The position numbers were made by a program, and so were the translations under genes. Under the pieces are notes generated by a model that saw nothing but the letters and a program-made list of their open reading frames with translations, searched no databases and was not told where the DNA came from. Of a DNA stretch of 64,000 bases, positions 49,140-59,114 are shown piece after piece. This DNA is from Bacteroidales bacterium (GTDB lineage: Bacteria > Bacteroidota > Bacteroidia > Bacteroidales > Muribaculaceae). Position 1 is the first letter of the stretch, and each line of letters opens with the position of its first letter. The DNA lies in contig CP091725.1 in NCBI GenBank assembly GCA_022009815.1, positions 1,860,001-1,924,000 on the forward strand, written 5' to 3'.

Positions 49140-49565
49140 ATGGCTACATTCAAGAGTTCTGAAAGAATCGTGTCGGCGGGTCGTGACTTGATTTATTCAC
49201 GTCTCAACAACCCTGAGAGTTTCAAGGGGATTGCAGACAATGTGACCGACGATTTGAAGCAGCAGGTGGGCAACATCCGCATTGACGGAGATGTGATAAC
49301 TTTGGAGGCAAAACCGGTGGGCGATGTTTCATTCAGAATCGCCAATGGTGTTGAGAACGAGAAGGTGCATCTGGAAACGGTAAGCTCGCCTTTCCCTCTT
49401 TCCATTGATGTGTGTCTGGCCGACGGCGGCGCTCCGGAAACCACCAATGCGCATGTGGAGGTGAAAATCGATTTGAATCCTATCCTTAAGACGATGCTTT
49501 CAAAGCCTATGCAGGATGCGGCAGAGAAGTTCGCGGATTTGATAGCGGTAATGCCGTATAAGTAG
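49140..49565 (+). CDS. SRPBCC-like protein
   Basis: This 141-residue soluble protein begins MATFKSSERIVSAGRDLIYSRL, as in the START/SRPBCC helix-grip fold, and alternates strands (VITLEAKPVGDVSFRIAN, VHLETVSSPFPLSIDV) before a long C-terminal helix (TMLSKPMQDAAEKFADLIAVM). Such folds bind hydrophobic ligands. It follows pyrE by 9 nt, an arrangement common in Bacteroidales. No ligand can be deduced. Confidence 0.75.
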   Translation: MATFKSSERIVSAGRDLIYSRLNNPESFKGIADNVTDDLKQQVGNIRIDGDVITLEAKPVGDVSFRIANGVENEKVHLETVSSPFPLSIDVCLADGGAPETTNAHVEVKIDLNPILKTMLSKPMQDAAEKFADLIAVMPYK

Positions 49566-49587
49566 ACAATTGTAATAGAGTTAATTA

Positions 49588-49627
49588 TAAAAAAGGTCGC
49601 GTCTCCATGTGGGGCGCGACCTTTTTT
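49588..49627. terminator. Bidirectional terminator between convergent genes
   Basis: AAAAAGGTCGCG pairs with CGCGACCTTTTT around a short loop, with A and T runs outside. Confidence 0.9.
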
Positions 49628-49647
49628 GTGGGGTATGCTGTAGGGCA

Positions 49648-51066
49648 TCAGTCAAGTTTGGAAAGTTTTGGCTGAGAGCCGCGGTAGGCGGGCATGCACA
49701 TCCCGATTTTTGCACCGACAAATGTAGGGTCTGCCAAAACGTAGCGGTGGCCTTCAAACGAGTAGCAGGTGCCGTTGCCTTGATATTCAGGCAGGCGCAC
49801 GGCGCACGCCACATGCCCGGGATACTCGACGAGCAGGCAGTCGAGCCCCGTCACTTGCCTTATGAGCATACTGAACAGCAACGCGCGGTCTTCGCAGTCG
49901 TTGGTGCCGTAGATTGCTGACTCTTCGGGGAAGAGGGGCTTCTCAAATCCGAACTGCTCTTGGTCGGTGGCATATTTGAAAGCGTGTTGCACGAGGTTCA
50001 GCAGGGTGCCTACAGCCGCTTCCGGAGTCATCCCGGCTGTTGTCTGCCGTAACTGCGATGTCAGCTCCTTGCGGAACGACGGCTGCAGCGATGAGCGGGA
50101 ATATTCAATCAGCGGAATCTGTGGATAGTCGTAAAGAAGTTTGGCGAGGTTTGCGTTGACATTGCATGCCACAGATGTCTTTTTGTCGGTTAGTTTTACA
50201 GAAACCATCGACTCCGTTACCCTCGGAGCTTGTCGGAACACGGGGTCTATTCGACCTCCCGCGTTGCGCTCGCCCGGCAGACGGTAGGTGCGCACGCTTC
50301 CGCAGGCTGTGGTGCGTCCCGACTTTGCGTCGAAAACCAACGTGAACCGCTTCCCGTCGACATCAATGTAACTGCTGCTGTAGATGGTGGTGGAGTATGG
50401 CACAAGCAAGACCAGACACCCGTCGTTTTGAGCCACGCGCACATCGTAGCCTGTGTGGCATAGCAGATATTGGCGCATGGCGGTGCGCGTGTCGGCAGAT
50501 GCCGTCGACAGTTGGTTTGCCACGTAGGTTTCCACAAGTTTCAGCTTCATCCAGTCGTTGAAGCGATGGCGTTCGGCAATTTCTTTCAGGGCATTGCCAG
50601 TCTTGGAGCCAAGACCCTGACTGTCGAGAGCCTGCCAGAAATCGGCGACGCCATTGTTGTCGGAAGAGCGGAGCGCAGCCACTTTCAGTGCCGGCAACAT
50701 AAGCCGTGTGCCGTAGAAATCAAGCGTAATGTTGTTTTGTACGGCAGGCGCAGGGCCGGGAGCGGGCGGAGTGGCTGCCGGTGTCGGATTTGCCGGCGGT
50801 TCCGGTGTCGTTGGCTGTGGAGACGGCGAGTCGACAGTAGGGGCAGTGCGTGGCTTCGGCTTACTGTCGCGGCTTTCGCTGCGGAACACGTTGAAATCCT
50901 CCCATGCAGTTCGCAGGAAATCAGTGTATCCAGTCAGCACCTCCTGCCTGAACGACTGGAATCTGTCCATCAGGCCGCTGCGGAATGATTCAAAATCGTC
51001 ATTATCCTGAGCGTGGCAATGGAATGCCGCCCCCATGATAATGACGAATATGAGCAAACGTTTCAT
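49648..51066 (-). CDS. Exported transglutaminase-like cysteine protein
   Basis: A signal peptide (cleavage after HCHAQ) is followed by a coiled segment and a Pro/Thr-rich linker (about residues 70-110, many PTP and TPP steps). The C-terminal half has a transglutaminase-like triad: Cys in GTNDCEDRALLFSMLI, His in YPGHVACAVRLP and Asp in YVLADPTFVGA. Such domains act as proteases or amide-bond enzymes. 472 residues, intact. It is the last gene of the five-gene exported operon, 10 nt after the preceding stop. Confidence 0.8.
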   Translation of the reverse strand: MKRLLIFVIIMGAAFHCHAQDNDDFESFRSGLMDRFQSFRQEVLTGYTDFLRTAWEDFNVFRSESRDSKPKPRTAPTVDSPSPQPTTPEPPANPTPAATPPAPGPAPAVQNNITLDFYGTRLMLPALKVAALRSSDNNGVADFWQALDSQGLGSKTGNALKEIAERHRFNDWMKLKLVETYVANQLSTASADTRTAMRQYLLCHTGYDVRVAQNDGCLVLLVPYSTTIYSSSYIDVDGKRFTLVFDAKSGRTTACGSVRTYRLPGERNAGGRIDPVFRQAPRVTESMVSVKLTDKKTSVACNVNANLAKLLYDYPQIPLIEYSRSSLQPSFRKELTSQLRQTTAGMTPEAAVGTLLNLVQHAFKYATDQEQFGFEKPLFPEESAIYGTNDCEDRALLFSMLIRQVTGLDCLLVEYPGHVACAVRLPEYQGNGTCYSFEGHRYVLADPTFVGAKIGMCMPAYRGSQPKLSKLD

Positions 51067-51076
51067 CTACAGAGTA

Positions 51077-51760
51077 TTAGTTCTGAGGGGCAGAAGGAGA
51101 GATGCCTTCCTGAATGAATTGCGACACGCGGTCGGCATAGCGTTGTGCCGCCTCCGATTCCTTCAGCGCGTTTTCGTAGGCGCGAACACGGGCGCGTGTG
51201 GCAGCGTCCTCGCTGATGATGAAGAAAACCTGCATGTCGTATGTGTTGCATTTCTTGCTTTTTGTGTGCGGGCGCACGATGGTGAAACTCTCTTGGAGCT
51301 CAGCGCCGATTTCTTTCTGCACCTGAGCCTCATAGGCGGCATAGAAATGCTCGAATTCAGCGTTGATGTCGGCAGAGTTTGCCGCAAGGTCCTCCACGAT
51401 GCGGGCCTTCACTTGAGCGCCGGCTCTCTGGGCGTAAGCCACTTGGGCGTTGGTCACAGCCTGACGGCGTCCGACGTTGTTTGATTTGAAATTGTCGGCA
51501 GTACCGATGATTTCCTCAGCCACTTCGCCGTCGTTGTACAGTTTTGTGTAGTGTTCAAGCAATGCAACCTCAAGAGTTTTTGAAGAACCGTAGATTTTCC
51601 ATCTGTCCTTCTCCAATTCTTTTTTCTTTTTCTTATAATTCTTTTTCAGTTGCTTTACAAGTTCTTTGTTCAGTTCTTTTTGCAGACTGCTCTCTGCGTT
51701 TGTAGTTAAAGCCGGTGCCGTAAGAATCAGCACGAGGCACAATGCGATGAGTTTTTTCAT
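51077..51760 (-). CDS. Exported coiled protein of the envelope operon
   Basis: The signal peptide ends near TNAES. A very basic coiled segment (about 28-55, rich in KK and EL) is followed by helical repeats with many Ala and Glu residues (AQVAYAQRAGAQVKARIVED, FEHFYAAYEAQVQ). 227 residues. I recognise no family. It lies between the LPP20-like and transglutaminase-like genes and is probably periplasmic. Confidence 0.6.
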   Translation of the reverse strand: MKKLIALCLVLILTAPALTTNAESSLQKELNKELVKQLKKNYKKKKKELEKDRWKIYGSSKTLEVALLEHYTKLYNDGEVAEEIIGTADNFKSNNVGRRQAVTNAQVAYAQRAGAQVKARIVEDLAANSADINAEFEHFYAAYEAQVQKEIGAELQESFTIVRPHTKSKKCNTYDMQVFFIISEDAATRARVRAYENALKESEAAQRYADRVSQFIQEGISPSAPQN

Positions 51761-51798
51761 AATGCATTTATTTATTGGTTAGTAAAAAAATCGTTAGT

Positions 51799-53591
51799 TT
51801 AAAAATATCCGGCATCAATCAGCTTGAATTTCGGGTCGGGTTTAGGCTGCCATGTGCGCACCTTTATGATGGGATTTTCGGGGTCGTTTATGTCCACATA
51901 GAGAAACAGGTAGCCCGTGTCGCCGTAGTTTGACGAGTAATAGTCCTGTTTTATCTGGATTGCGTACGACTCCATGCCCTTGCCGAGTTTCTTGACCGAG
52001 TTGTCGGAGAAGCGGATGTTGATAAACTCCTTGCTTGCAAAACTGCGCGCCATGCGTGCTATATACTCGTTCTTGCCCTCTCGCGTGTAGCGCACATACT
52101 GGTTTTGTGCATAATGCGTGTTGCTGTCGGCAAATCGGTTTCCACCAGGGGTGATTACGCACCCGGAAATAATCACGGCATTGTCGTCAAACACGTTTCG
52201 CAGATAGTCGATTCTTTTCAGTGCGAATGCAGTTTTATAGTTCTCAAGGAAGTTCATCAAAGCCTTTCGTGTGGCTTCGTTCCATTCGTCGTTGTTGAGG
52301 ATGTCGTGTTCTGCCTTTTCGCCAAGACCGAAAGCAATGTAGTCGATGCGTTTTTTAGAGTCGAACGTAAACACCACGTCCTCGACAAACGATTTGCGCA
52401 AGCCGTTGCGGAACGAAAACGACATTTTCGCATTGCGGCACACCACGCGGTCGCCGTTCTGATAGAACGTCAGTCCTGAGGTGTCGAGCACTCGGGCACG
52501 TCCGTAGTTAATCAGACTGCGGAACATTTCGGCGCCCTGCGGCGTGAAATATTTTTCAGCCGCCGCATAGTCCTTGGCTGTTATTGCGGCAAGCACCTTG
52601 TCGATTGTTTTGCGGTATTCTGTGTCGTTTGATAAATACTCAATGGCGTTGGTCACCGGAGCGGTCTCGATAGCCGCCTCGGCCTCACGGGTGGCAGCGA
52701 CTGAAGGGGTGTCGCCGCTGACATTGATGTATGATTTGCGGAACGCCTGACCTCTTACGGTCGACATCACCGCATCGATTTCGCTGTCGATGTGAGCCTC
52801 CCCGCGATATTCATACTCGCTTTTCAGCCTCAGATTGTCGGTTATTGCGCCGGGGTTTAGCTCGATCACGCCGCGTCCGTCTTTGGCGCTGTAGATGTTG
52901 CTCCAGTTCTGTCCGTCGAAATATGTGTAGTCGTAGCTTGCCACAGGCTTGCCTTTGTATGTCACCGCCACCTCAAGCACGTTGTCCGACGTCTTGCGCA
53001 TCGGTCTCACCTTTATGCCGTCAAAGATGTCGTTCATCTGGGCCGGAATCCATGTTGACAGCAGATGGTTGTTCGAGTCCCTGACCTCATTCGGATGCTG
53101 CAGCGTTTCAGCATGGCATACGCCCAATAGTAATAGCGCAGCGCATCGTCGATTTTTGCATTTTTTTCAGCAGTCTCCGCAAGACCGAGCATCTCGTCGA
53201 TGCGTCGTCGGCGCGCCTCGAAGATGCGTGAAATTTCCGATTTCAGGATGTAGCGTCCCACATGTGCGTCAGGCTCGTATTCAATCACGATTTTCTCAGT
53301 GTTGGTGAGCGTGGCTTGTGAGTAGGTCTGCACCTTCGACCGGGCATAAGTCTCGCCGTCCACCTGCCCGTTGTGGCTCAGCTCATCTTCCGTCAGCGTG
53401 AACGAGCTTTGCACCTGCACGGAAATCTTGCTTATAAGGTCGGCAAGTGCGTTCTTGTCGGCTTCGGCATCGCTTGATCCCCAGCCCTCGCCGTAGATGT
53501 ATTGCCGGCTGCTCTTGATTTCTTCCCAACTTTGCGCTCCGCAGGGGAAGAATATGATTGCGGCTATTATGAATGTCAGCAAACGTTTCAT
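51799..53591 (-). CDS. LPP20-like exported protein (one frameshift)
   Basis: The start is MKRLLTFIIAAIIFF (53591) with a signal ending PCGAQS. The N-terminal part has the LPP20 pattern: YIYGEGWGSSDAEADKNALADLISKISVQVQSSF, then IVIEYEPDAHVGRYILKSE. The frame is lost at 53106-53108; one added A gives AYAMLKTLQHPNEVRDSN. The rest (to about residue 597) holds strand-rich segments such as VAVTYKGKPVASYDYTYFDG and a C-terminal region with FSDNSVKKLGKGMESYAIQIKQDYYSS. It follows the BACON gene by 5 nt. Its role in the envelope is unknown. Confidence 0.72.
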
Positions 53592-53596
53592 TGTTG

Positions 53597-54508
53597 TCAA
53601 TATCCTATATAAGTGTAGATGGTGTTGAAATAAGTGTCACCGATATAGAAATTAATCTGTCCGGAAGTTGAATTCGTTGTCGATGCCTTTTTCGTTGAGA
53701 TAGTCAAGATTGTTTCTCCAGGCAAGCCCTCCGTCTGCGAAAGTACAATCCACGGCTGTGAGGCCTTGGCAGTCCAATTGGCGGATGAAGTGATTGTCAC
53801 CTTCTCGATGTCGGTGCTCGAGTAGAAGCTGAAACTGCTTGAGTATTCCTCGCCGTTGATTTTTAGATAGTGCGCATCCTGTTTTGCCGAAAGAGTCTCG
53901 TACTGGTTTGAATTGCCGCGGTAAAGTCGGCATGTCGCTGTGCGTGAACTTGTCGTGCTGTTTTCTTCGGCAGTCACAGTGATGGTGTATTCCTGCTCGG
54001 CATAGCCTTTTGTTGCCGAGAAGCGGAGCCATGTCGGGATGTTTGTGATTTCCCAGTCGGAGTGGAGGAACAGCCTGAACGTCTGCTGGCCTCCCGTCGC
54101 AGAGAAACTGAGATCGGGGATGCCAGACTCCGGCACGCCGAATTGTGTCACACCGATATATTGAGTGTTGAATATCGTTGACACATAGAGTTGCACGCCT
54201 CTTTCCGACACGCTTTTTGTGTTTGACTCCGCACTGATGTTTACCGTCACTTTCTCTCCGGCTTTTCCGCTTGTCGGCGACACAGTCAGCCAGAAAGGGA
54301 TGTTGGTGATTGTCCAGTCGTCGTTGAGAGCGACTGTTACGGTTTGAGGTGTGCCCGCCGCTTCAATTTTGATGTCGGTCGGCGAGATTATCTCTGTGAT
54401 GTGCGGTTTGTCGGGATTTTCAGGAATCCATCCGTCGTAGTCGTCTTTGCAGGCAGTAAAGACAGAAGCGACGGCAACCGACAGGATTATGCTGAAAAGT
54501 CTTTTCAT
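53597..54508 (-). CDS. BACON-domain lipoprotein
   Basis: The lipobox is SVFTAC (Cys20). Three BACON-type Ig-like modules follow, each with the strand pattern DWxITNIPxWLxxSPxxG: DDWTITNIPFWLTVSPTSG, SDWEITNIPTWLRFSATKG and SANWTAKASQPWIVLSQTEG. BACON domains bind carbohydrate or mediate protein contacts on the cell surface. 303 residues, intact. It lies between the PEGA barrel gene (13 nt upstream) and the LPP20-like gene. Confidence 0.9.
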   Translation of the reverse strand: MKRLFSIILSVAVASVFTACKDDYDGWIPENPDKPHITEIISPTDIKIEAAGTPQTVTVALNDDWTITNIPFWLTVSPTSGKAGEKVTVNISAESNTKSVSERGVQLYVSTIFNTQYIGVTQFGVPESGIPDLSFSATGGQQTFRLFLHSDWEITNIPTWLRFSATKGYAEQEYTITVTAEENSTTSSRTATCRLYRGNSNQYETLSAKQDAHYLKINGEEYSSSFSFYSSTDIEKVTITSSANWTAKASQPWIVLSQTEGLPGETILTISTKKASTTNSTSGQINFYIGDTYFNTIYTYIGY

Positions 54509-54521
54509 TGTCGTTTTGCGA

Positions 54522-56712
54522 TTAGAAGATTAAAGAAATTCCGACTTGAAGGTCAAAGCCTTTTAATGCCTTGTCGTATGCGTCAGACACTTTTACAAGT
54601 TCCTTCATTCCGTCGGATTTAGCCACGGGAACGTAGTATTCCGGAGTTACGGTCAGACACAGTTTCTTATAAACAAGGGCAAACTGCACAGATCCGGTAA
54701 ACGAACATGCCGATGGTGCTGTCTCGTCGTCGATTTTCGACCTGTCCTGAAGAGCCAGCACAGCGGCTCCTATTTGAGGCGTGATGCGCACCACATTGCC
54801 GCATCTGAGTCCCCATCCTATTCTGCCGTTTATACGCCAGTTCTTGAAGTCGGAGGTGTGGGCAAGAGAATTTGTCGATGTGTACCAATCGACCTCCTTT
54901 GATTCATTGCCGGCGATGAAACTGACTTCCATATTGAATTTTCCGGCAAAAAAGCCCATTATCGCTCCTGCGCCTTGAAAATTAAGACATTGATAGATGG
55001 CTCCCATATAGAAAGCGTCGTTGGAGACATAGTTCTCATGGTAACGCTTCTTACGGAAAGAGAAATCCACGGAGCTTTCGTTGCCTTCCGCCACAGTGAT
55101 AGTCGTTTCTTTTGACTTGCCCTCATAGTATGCGGAAATGGAATGCTCACCGTATTCAATGTCGCTTGAAATGGAATATCCGCTGCCCGCTATTTTGCCG
55201 TCGATATAAAAATTCGCGTTTTGGTTGCATGAGATGGTAACCTTTTTGAAGTTGGGCTTTAGTTGCCAGCTGATGAGGCTTGAGCCTTCGGATATGTCTA
55301 TGGTTTCCGTGCGGCTCTGATATCTGTCGGCGCTCATGCTGATTTCATGTTTGGTGCATGTGAGCAAAGCGTCGCAGGGAGTCAGTCCGATGTATTTTCC
55401 GTCGATGTTCACGACGGATGTCGCATTTGACGTGAACTTCACACGGATGGCGTTGCTGAGCACGATGTTAAGCTCCGACGTCTTGCGCTCGTCGATGTCG
55501 GCGGTTGCAGTTTCGGTCTTGTAGCCGTCCTTGCTCAGCGTCACGCTGTGTGATCCTATTAGAACTTCCTTGATGAACAAAGGCGTTTTGCCCATCACCT
55601 TGCCGTCGATTGCAACGGTGGCATCCATTGGCGACGATGTCACTTTCAGAGAGCCGTAGATTGGTGTTGGAGCGGGCAGCGAGATGATGTCGTTTGCCGA
55701 AAGGTCGTCGGCATTGATTGTTATGGACCGGATAGTCGTGCGGTGGCTCGGCTTGCGCAGCTCGATGCGGTAGGTGCCCGATGCCAGCGGACCGCTCCAC
55801 GAACCGTGACCTTTGTATTCTTGATTGATATAGATGTCGGCGTCGGCATCGCCGGTGATGGTGTAGTTTCGGAAGTCGCTTTTCAGAGCTGCGTTGACGC
55901 GCAGAGTGTCGTTGTCGGTGATGGTTACCGACTGTTGGAAAATATGGTAAAGCGGCTTTATGATTTTCAGCAAGTGCTTGCCGCTGCCCAGTTGCAGCGT
56001 GTGCAGCGGCAATGTGCCATGGTCGGAGCCGTCGACAAACACCCTGGCGTCGGAGCCGGCGTTGGCGCTGTTTACTTCCAGCCATCCGAACATCGGTCGC
56101 ATATTCACGTTGACGGATGCTTTCTCTGCCGTCACCGTCACCGAACCCACCTCGGTGTGGTAGTCTTTGCGCTCGATGCGATACTGATATTTTCCGAATG
56201 GCTTGAAGTATGATGCAGTGCCTTCGGCATCGAGTAGCAGCGGTTGCCCGTCAAATTCGAGTATGGCGTCGGCTGGTGAAATGTGGAACACGACAAACTG
56301 GTCGGTCTGTGCTTCCTCGATTACGGTGTGCACCTTGCCGGTGACAAGCCTCAGCTCGTATGTGCGTGCGCTTTCAACTTGTTGAGGGATAGGATAATTG
56401 CGGAGAACACCCAATTGTGGATGCGCAATCGTAATGAACCTTATCTTTTCAGGGACGTATACCCAAATTTCTCCCACTTTCTGTTCTGTAGCAACGACAC
56501 CGAGTATTCCGACGTCGAAATTGAAGCCTTTCGGAGGTCACCACTTTTATCAAGGCACAGGTTTTTCCGTTCTGGTCTTTTTTCATTGTGCCGGCAGTGT
56601 TGGCTGTCAGGTCGTTTTCAAGCGGTGTGAAACTCTCCACGCTGATTTGCTGCGACAAGGCAGGCAACGCAAGCAGCACCGCGAACAAAATAAGTAAACT
56701 CAGTCGTTTCAT
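54522..56712 (-). CDS. PEGA-repeat outer-membrane protein (one frameshift)
   Basis: This is the first gene of the operon, about 730 residues. The signal peptide ends at ALPALSQ. Six PEGA-like repeats can be counted, the clearest being YGSLKVTSSPMDATVAIDG with GKTPLFIKEVLIGSHSVTLS. The C-terminal 160 residues form an outer-membrane-barrel-like region with aromatic strands and a final Phe (LQVGISLIF). The frame is lost at 56529-56531; two added A give SEKGFNFDVGILGVVATEQ. It probably anchors the products of the operon at the outer membrane, which is inference. Confidence 0.82.
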
Positions 56713-56808
56713 TTCTGTATGAGAAGTTCGTATCTAAAATCCCGTTTCGGTTAAATAAGAGCAACAATGGCACAAATGAGCGTTTGCTCACAAATTGCCT
56801 AAAGCGGC

Positions 56809-56827
56809 CTATCTTTTGCAAAGATAG
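56809..56827. promoter_or_regulatory. Palindromic -7 box between the PEGA operon and efp
   Basis: CTATCTTT and AAAGATAG flank a 3-nt centre, so TATCTTTG is present on the minus strand and a near copy on the plus strand. It resembles the CTATCTT/AAGATAG palindrome of the dispersed repeat. Confidence 0.5.
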
Positions 56828-56851
56828 CGCAAAAAAAAAGAAAAGGTGTAA

Positions 56852-56884
56852 AAAAAGCGCAAAATCTTAAAGATTCTGCGCTTT
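56852..56884 (-). terminator. Terminator after efp
   Basis: AAAGCGCA.AATCTT pairs with AAGATT.TGCGCTTT, and the minus strand continues with a T-run. Confidence 0.8.
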
Positions 56885-56904
56885 ATGGATCTGTGTAGTT
56901 GTGA

Positions 56905-57471
56905 CTATGCTTTCACACGGCCAACGTAAGAGCCTTCGCGAGTGTCGACCTCGATAGTCTCGCCTTCGTTGATGAACAACGGAACGCGTACAGTTGCACC
57001 AGTCTCAACGGTTGCAGGCTTAAGAGTGTTTGTGGCAGTGTCGCCTTTGAGTCCCGGCTCAGTGTAGGTGATCTTCAACTGAGTCTTGATAGGCATTTCA
57101 GCGAAAAGTACGGTTTCAGTAGAAGCGTCGCTTACAACTTCAACGACATCGCCTTCCTTCATAAAGTCAACGCCAGTGATCAAATCCTTGTGGATAGGAA
57201 TTTGGTCGTAAGTTTCCTGGTTCATAAAGATGTAGTCGCCAGCCTCTTGGTAGAGGAACTGATAAGGGCGACGCTCCACGCGTACGTCTTCAAGTTTCTC
57301 GCCGATGTTGAAGCGGCGTTCGATAACGTAACCATTAACAACGTCTTTCAGCTTAGTGCGCATGAAAGTGTTGCCTTTGCCTGGTTTTACGTGAAGAAAT
57401 TCGATGCAGAAATACAACTTGTTGTCCATACGGATACAAGTTCCGTTCTTAATGTCTTGAGCGTTAATCAT
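56905..57471 (-). CDS. efp: Elongation factor P
   Basis: EF-P rescues ribosomes stalled on polyproline. The N-terminal KOW-like domain has Lys32 at the tip of the loop (KPGKGNTF), the position that carries the modification in other bacteria, and two OB domains follow. The C terminus ends TREGSYVGRVKA. 188 residues, intact. It is monocistronic, with its own promoter and terminator. Confidence 0.96.
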   Translation of the reverse strand: MINAQDIKNGTCIRMDNKLYFCIEFLHVKPGKGNTFMRTKLKDVVNGYVIERRFNIGEKLEDVRVERRPYQFLYQEAGDYIFMNQETYDQIPIHKDLITGVDFMKEGDVVEVVSDASTETVLFAEMPIKTQLKITYTEPGLKGDTATNTLKPATVETGATVRVPLFINEGETIEVDTREGSYVGRVKA

Positions 57472-57510
57472 ATATTTTTAGTGAAATTTTAAAATTCCGT
57501 AATGAGACTG

Positions 57511-57518
57511 CAAAGTTA
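57511..57518 (-). promoter_or_regulatory. -7 box of efp
   Basis: TAACTTTG on the minus strand matches TAnnTTTG, 40 nt before the start. A TTTG lies 23 nt further upstream. Confidence 0.5.
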
Positions 57519-57549
57519 TGATTTTTTTCTTGAAGATTTGCCAAAACAT

Positions 57550-57654
57550 TCAAGAAATCTTTCTATCGTCGAGCAGCGCCTCTGTCTCTTGGGTTTTTGT
57601 GTTTAAGGAAATCGCCAATACAGAGGCAAAAATTGACAAGTATAGATGTTTCAT
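57550..57654 (-). CDS. Possible 34-residue signal-like peptide
   Basis: MKHLYLSIFASVLAISLN opens like a signal peptide and the frame ends after 34 codons (DDRKIS). It lies between the FISUMP terminator and the efp promoter. It may be a short exported peptide, a remnant or chance. Confidence 0.25.
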   Translation of the reverse strand: MKHLYLSIFASVLAISLNTKTQETEALLDDRKIS

Positions 57655-57681
57655 AATCTTAATTCATTGAGTAATAAAAGA

Positions 57682-57710
57682 GGGGGACGCATTCAGTAAT
57701 GCAGTCCCCC
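57682..57710 (-). terminator. Terminator after the FISUMP gene
   Basis: GGGGGACGCATT pairs with AATGCAGTCCCCC with one mismatch, and the minus strand continues TCTTTTATT. Confidence 0.8.
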
Positions 57711-57757
57711 ACAAGTTTTGGAGCAGGACTGATGATAATCCTGCATTAAGTCAATGC

Positions 57758-59108
57758 CTATTGATGAACAGGGCGTACCTGTATGCCGCCGGCCTTCGAG
57801 AAGAATGAAGCCTCAGGCTTGTTGAACTTGTTGAAAGCTCCGCGGGAGAAGCGCAATGTGGCGGCGTTGCTGGTCATTTTCTGACCCTGATAATTGGTCC
57901 GCACATCGGCGTTGCCTGTCATGTAGTAGCCCGGCTGTACATTGCCGCGCGGAGCGCCTTTGTAGCCTTGCATGCCGCATGCCGGAAGGAAGATGCTGTT
58001 TCCGTTAGGACCTGTTACCGTGTATCCGTATTGTTCAGCAGTCCAAGTGCATTTCAATGAGTTCCTTTATTTCGGCTTCGGTAGGCAGACGCCATCCGTT
58101 GCCCCAAAGCACGTTGGCTGGGTCATATTCAGTTCCTGAAATTTGGTCGCCGATTTCCACATAGTCGTTTGTGATAGGGTCATACCATTTGTAGTTGTAA
58201 ATGTGGCTGTACTGTTTTTCGGTGATTTCACCCCAGCAGATGTAGTCGCCGGTTTCTGACGCACCTTGAGCTCCGATGTTGAATGGTGCCCATTTCACTG
58301 ACAGACCGAGGTCGACCATTTCGGTCGGAGCGGTGTAGGATGGCAATGCAGGTTCAGGCACAGGACCGTATACCGGACGGATTGAGAATCCAACGTCGGG
58401 GTAGTCGTAGCCTTCGGCAGAACGGTTGCTCGCGTCGATGTTCGCGCGGTAGTTGCGGCATTCTTGAGTGATGTCAGCCTGCTCGTATTCAGTGGAAGTC
58501 CAGTAGAAGCAACCCAGTTGGTCGTGGGTGTGCTCAGCGCCGACCATATTTCCGACGGCAGGCAGGAAAATGCTGTTTCCGTTGATGCGCGATGTGATGA
58601 GCGCGCCGGTCACGCCTTCCATGCCAGTCCAAGTGAAGTCGCAGTTGTTTATGAGTTCGCGCCATTCATCGCGGGTAGGTATGCGCCACTGTCCGCCCCA
58701 TTTCACGTGTGCCACGTCGTAGTTTGTCCCGGTGATTGTTGCGCCCAGTTTGTAGTACTCTTCCCATTGGTCGTGATCTTCGCCGTCGTTGTCGCAATAC
58801 CATTGATAGTTTTCAAGTGTGTATTCTGTTTTTGGCTCAATCTCGCCGTATGCATAGAAATTGCCTCCTTCCCAAGGGTTTGCCGCGCCGACGTTGTATG
58901 ACGCCCATTTCACCGACAATCCGAGGTCGACCATCTTTTCGCTTGGGTCTACCTGTCCTTCGCTGACAAATGAGATTTTTGACACGTCGGTCACGTTTTT
59001 CATTTCAGTGGTGCCGTCCTTGTATTCGATTTTCATCACTTTCTGTTGGGCGTTGAGAGTGCCGAATCCTGCAGCGGCGATGAGTATAGAGTATAAAAAT
59101 TTGTTCAT
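57758..59108 (-). CDS. FISUMP-domain exported protein, two tandem domains (one frameshift)
   Basis: The signal peptide ends at TLNAQQ. A short linker (KVMKIEYKDGTTEMKNVTDV) leads to two copies of the Fibrobacter-succinogenes-major-paralogous-type domain, each starting MVDLGLSVKWA and holding a GGQWRIPTRDEWREL or NGWRLPTEAEIKELI block and an NGNSIFLP segment. The frame is lost at 58052-58054; two added A give ELIEKCTWTAEQYGYTVTG. It ends IQVRPVHQ. About 449 residues. Surface or secreted; ligand unknown. It lies 6 nt after the small sorting-domain gene. Confidence 0.82.
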
Positions 59109-59114
59109 AGCTTG

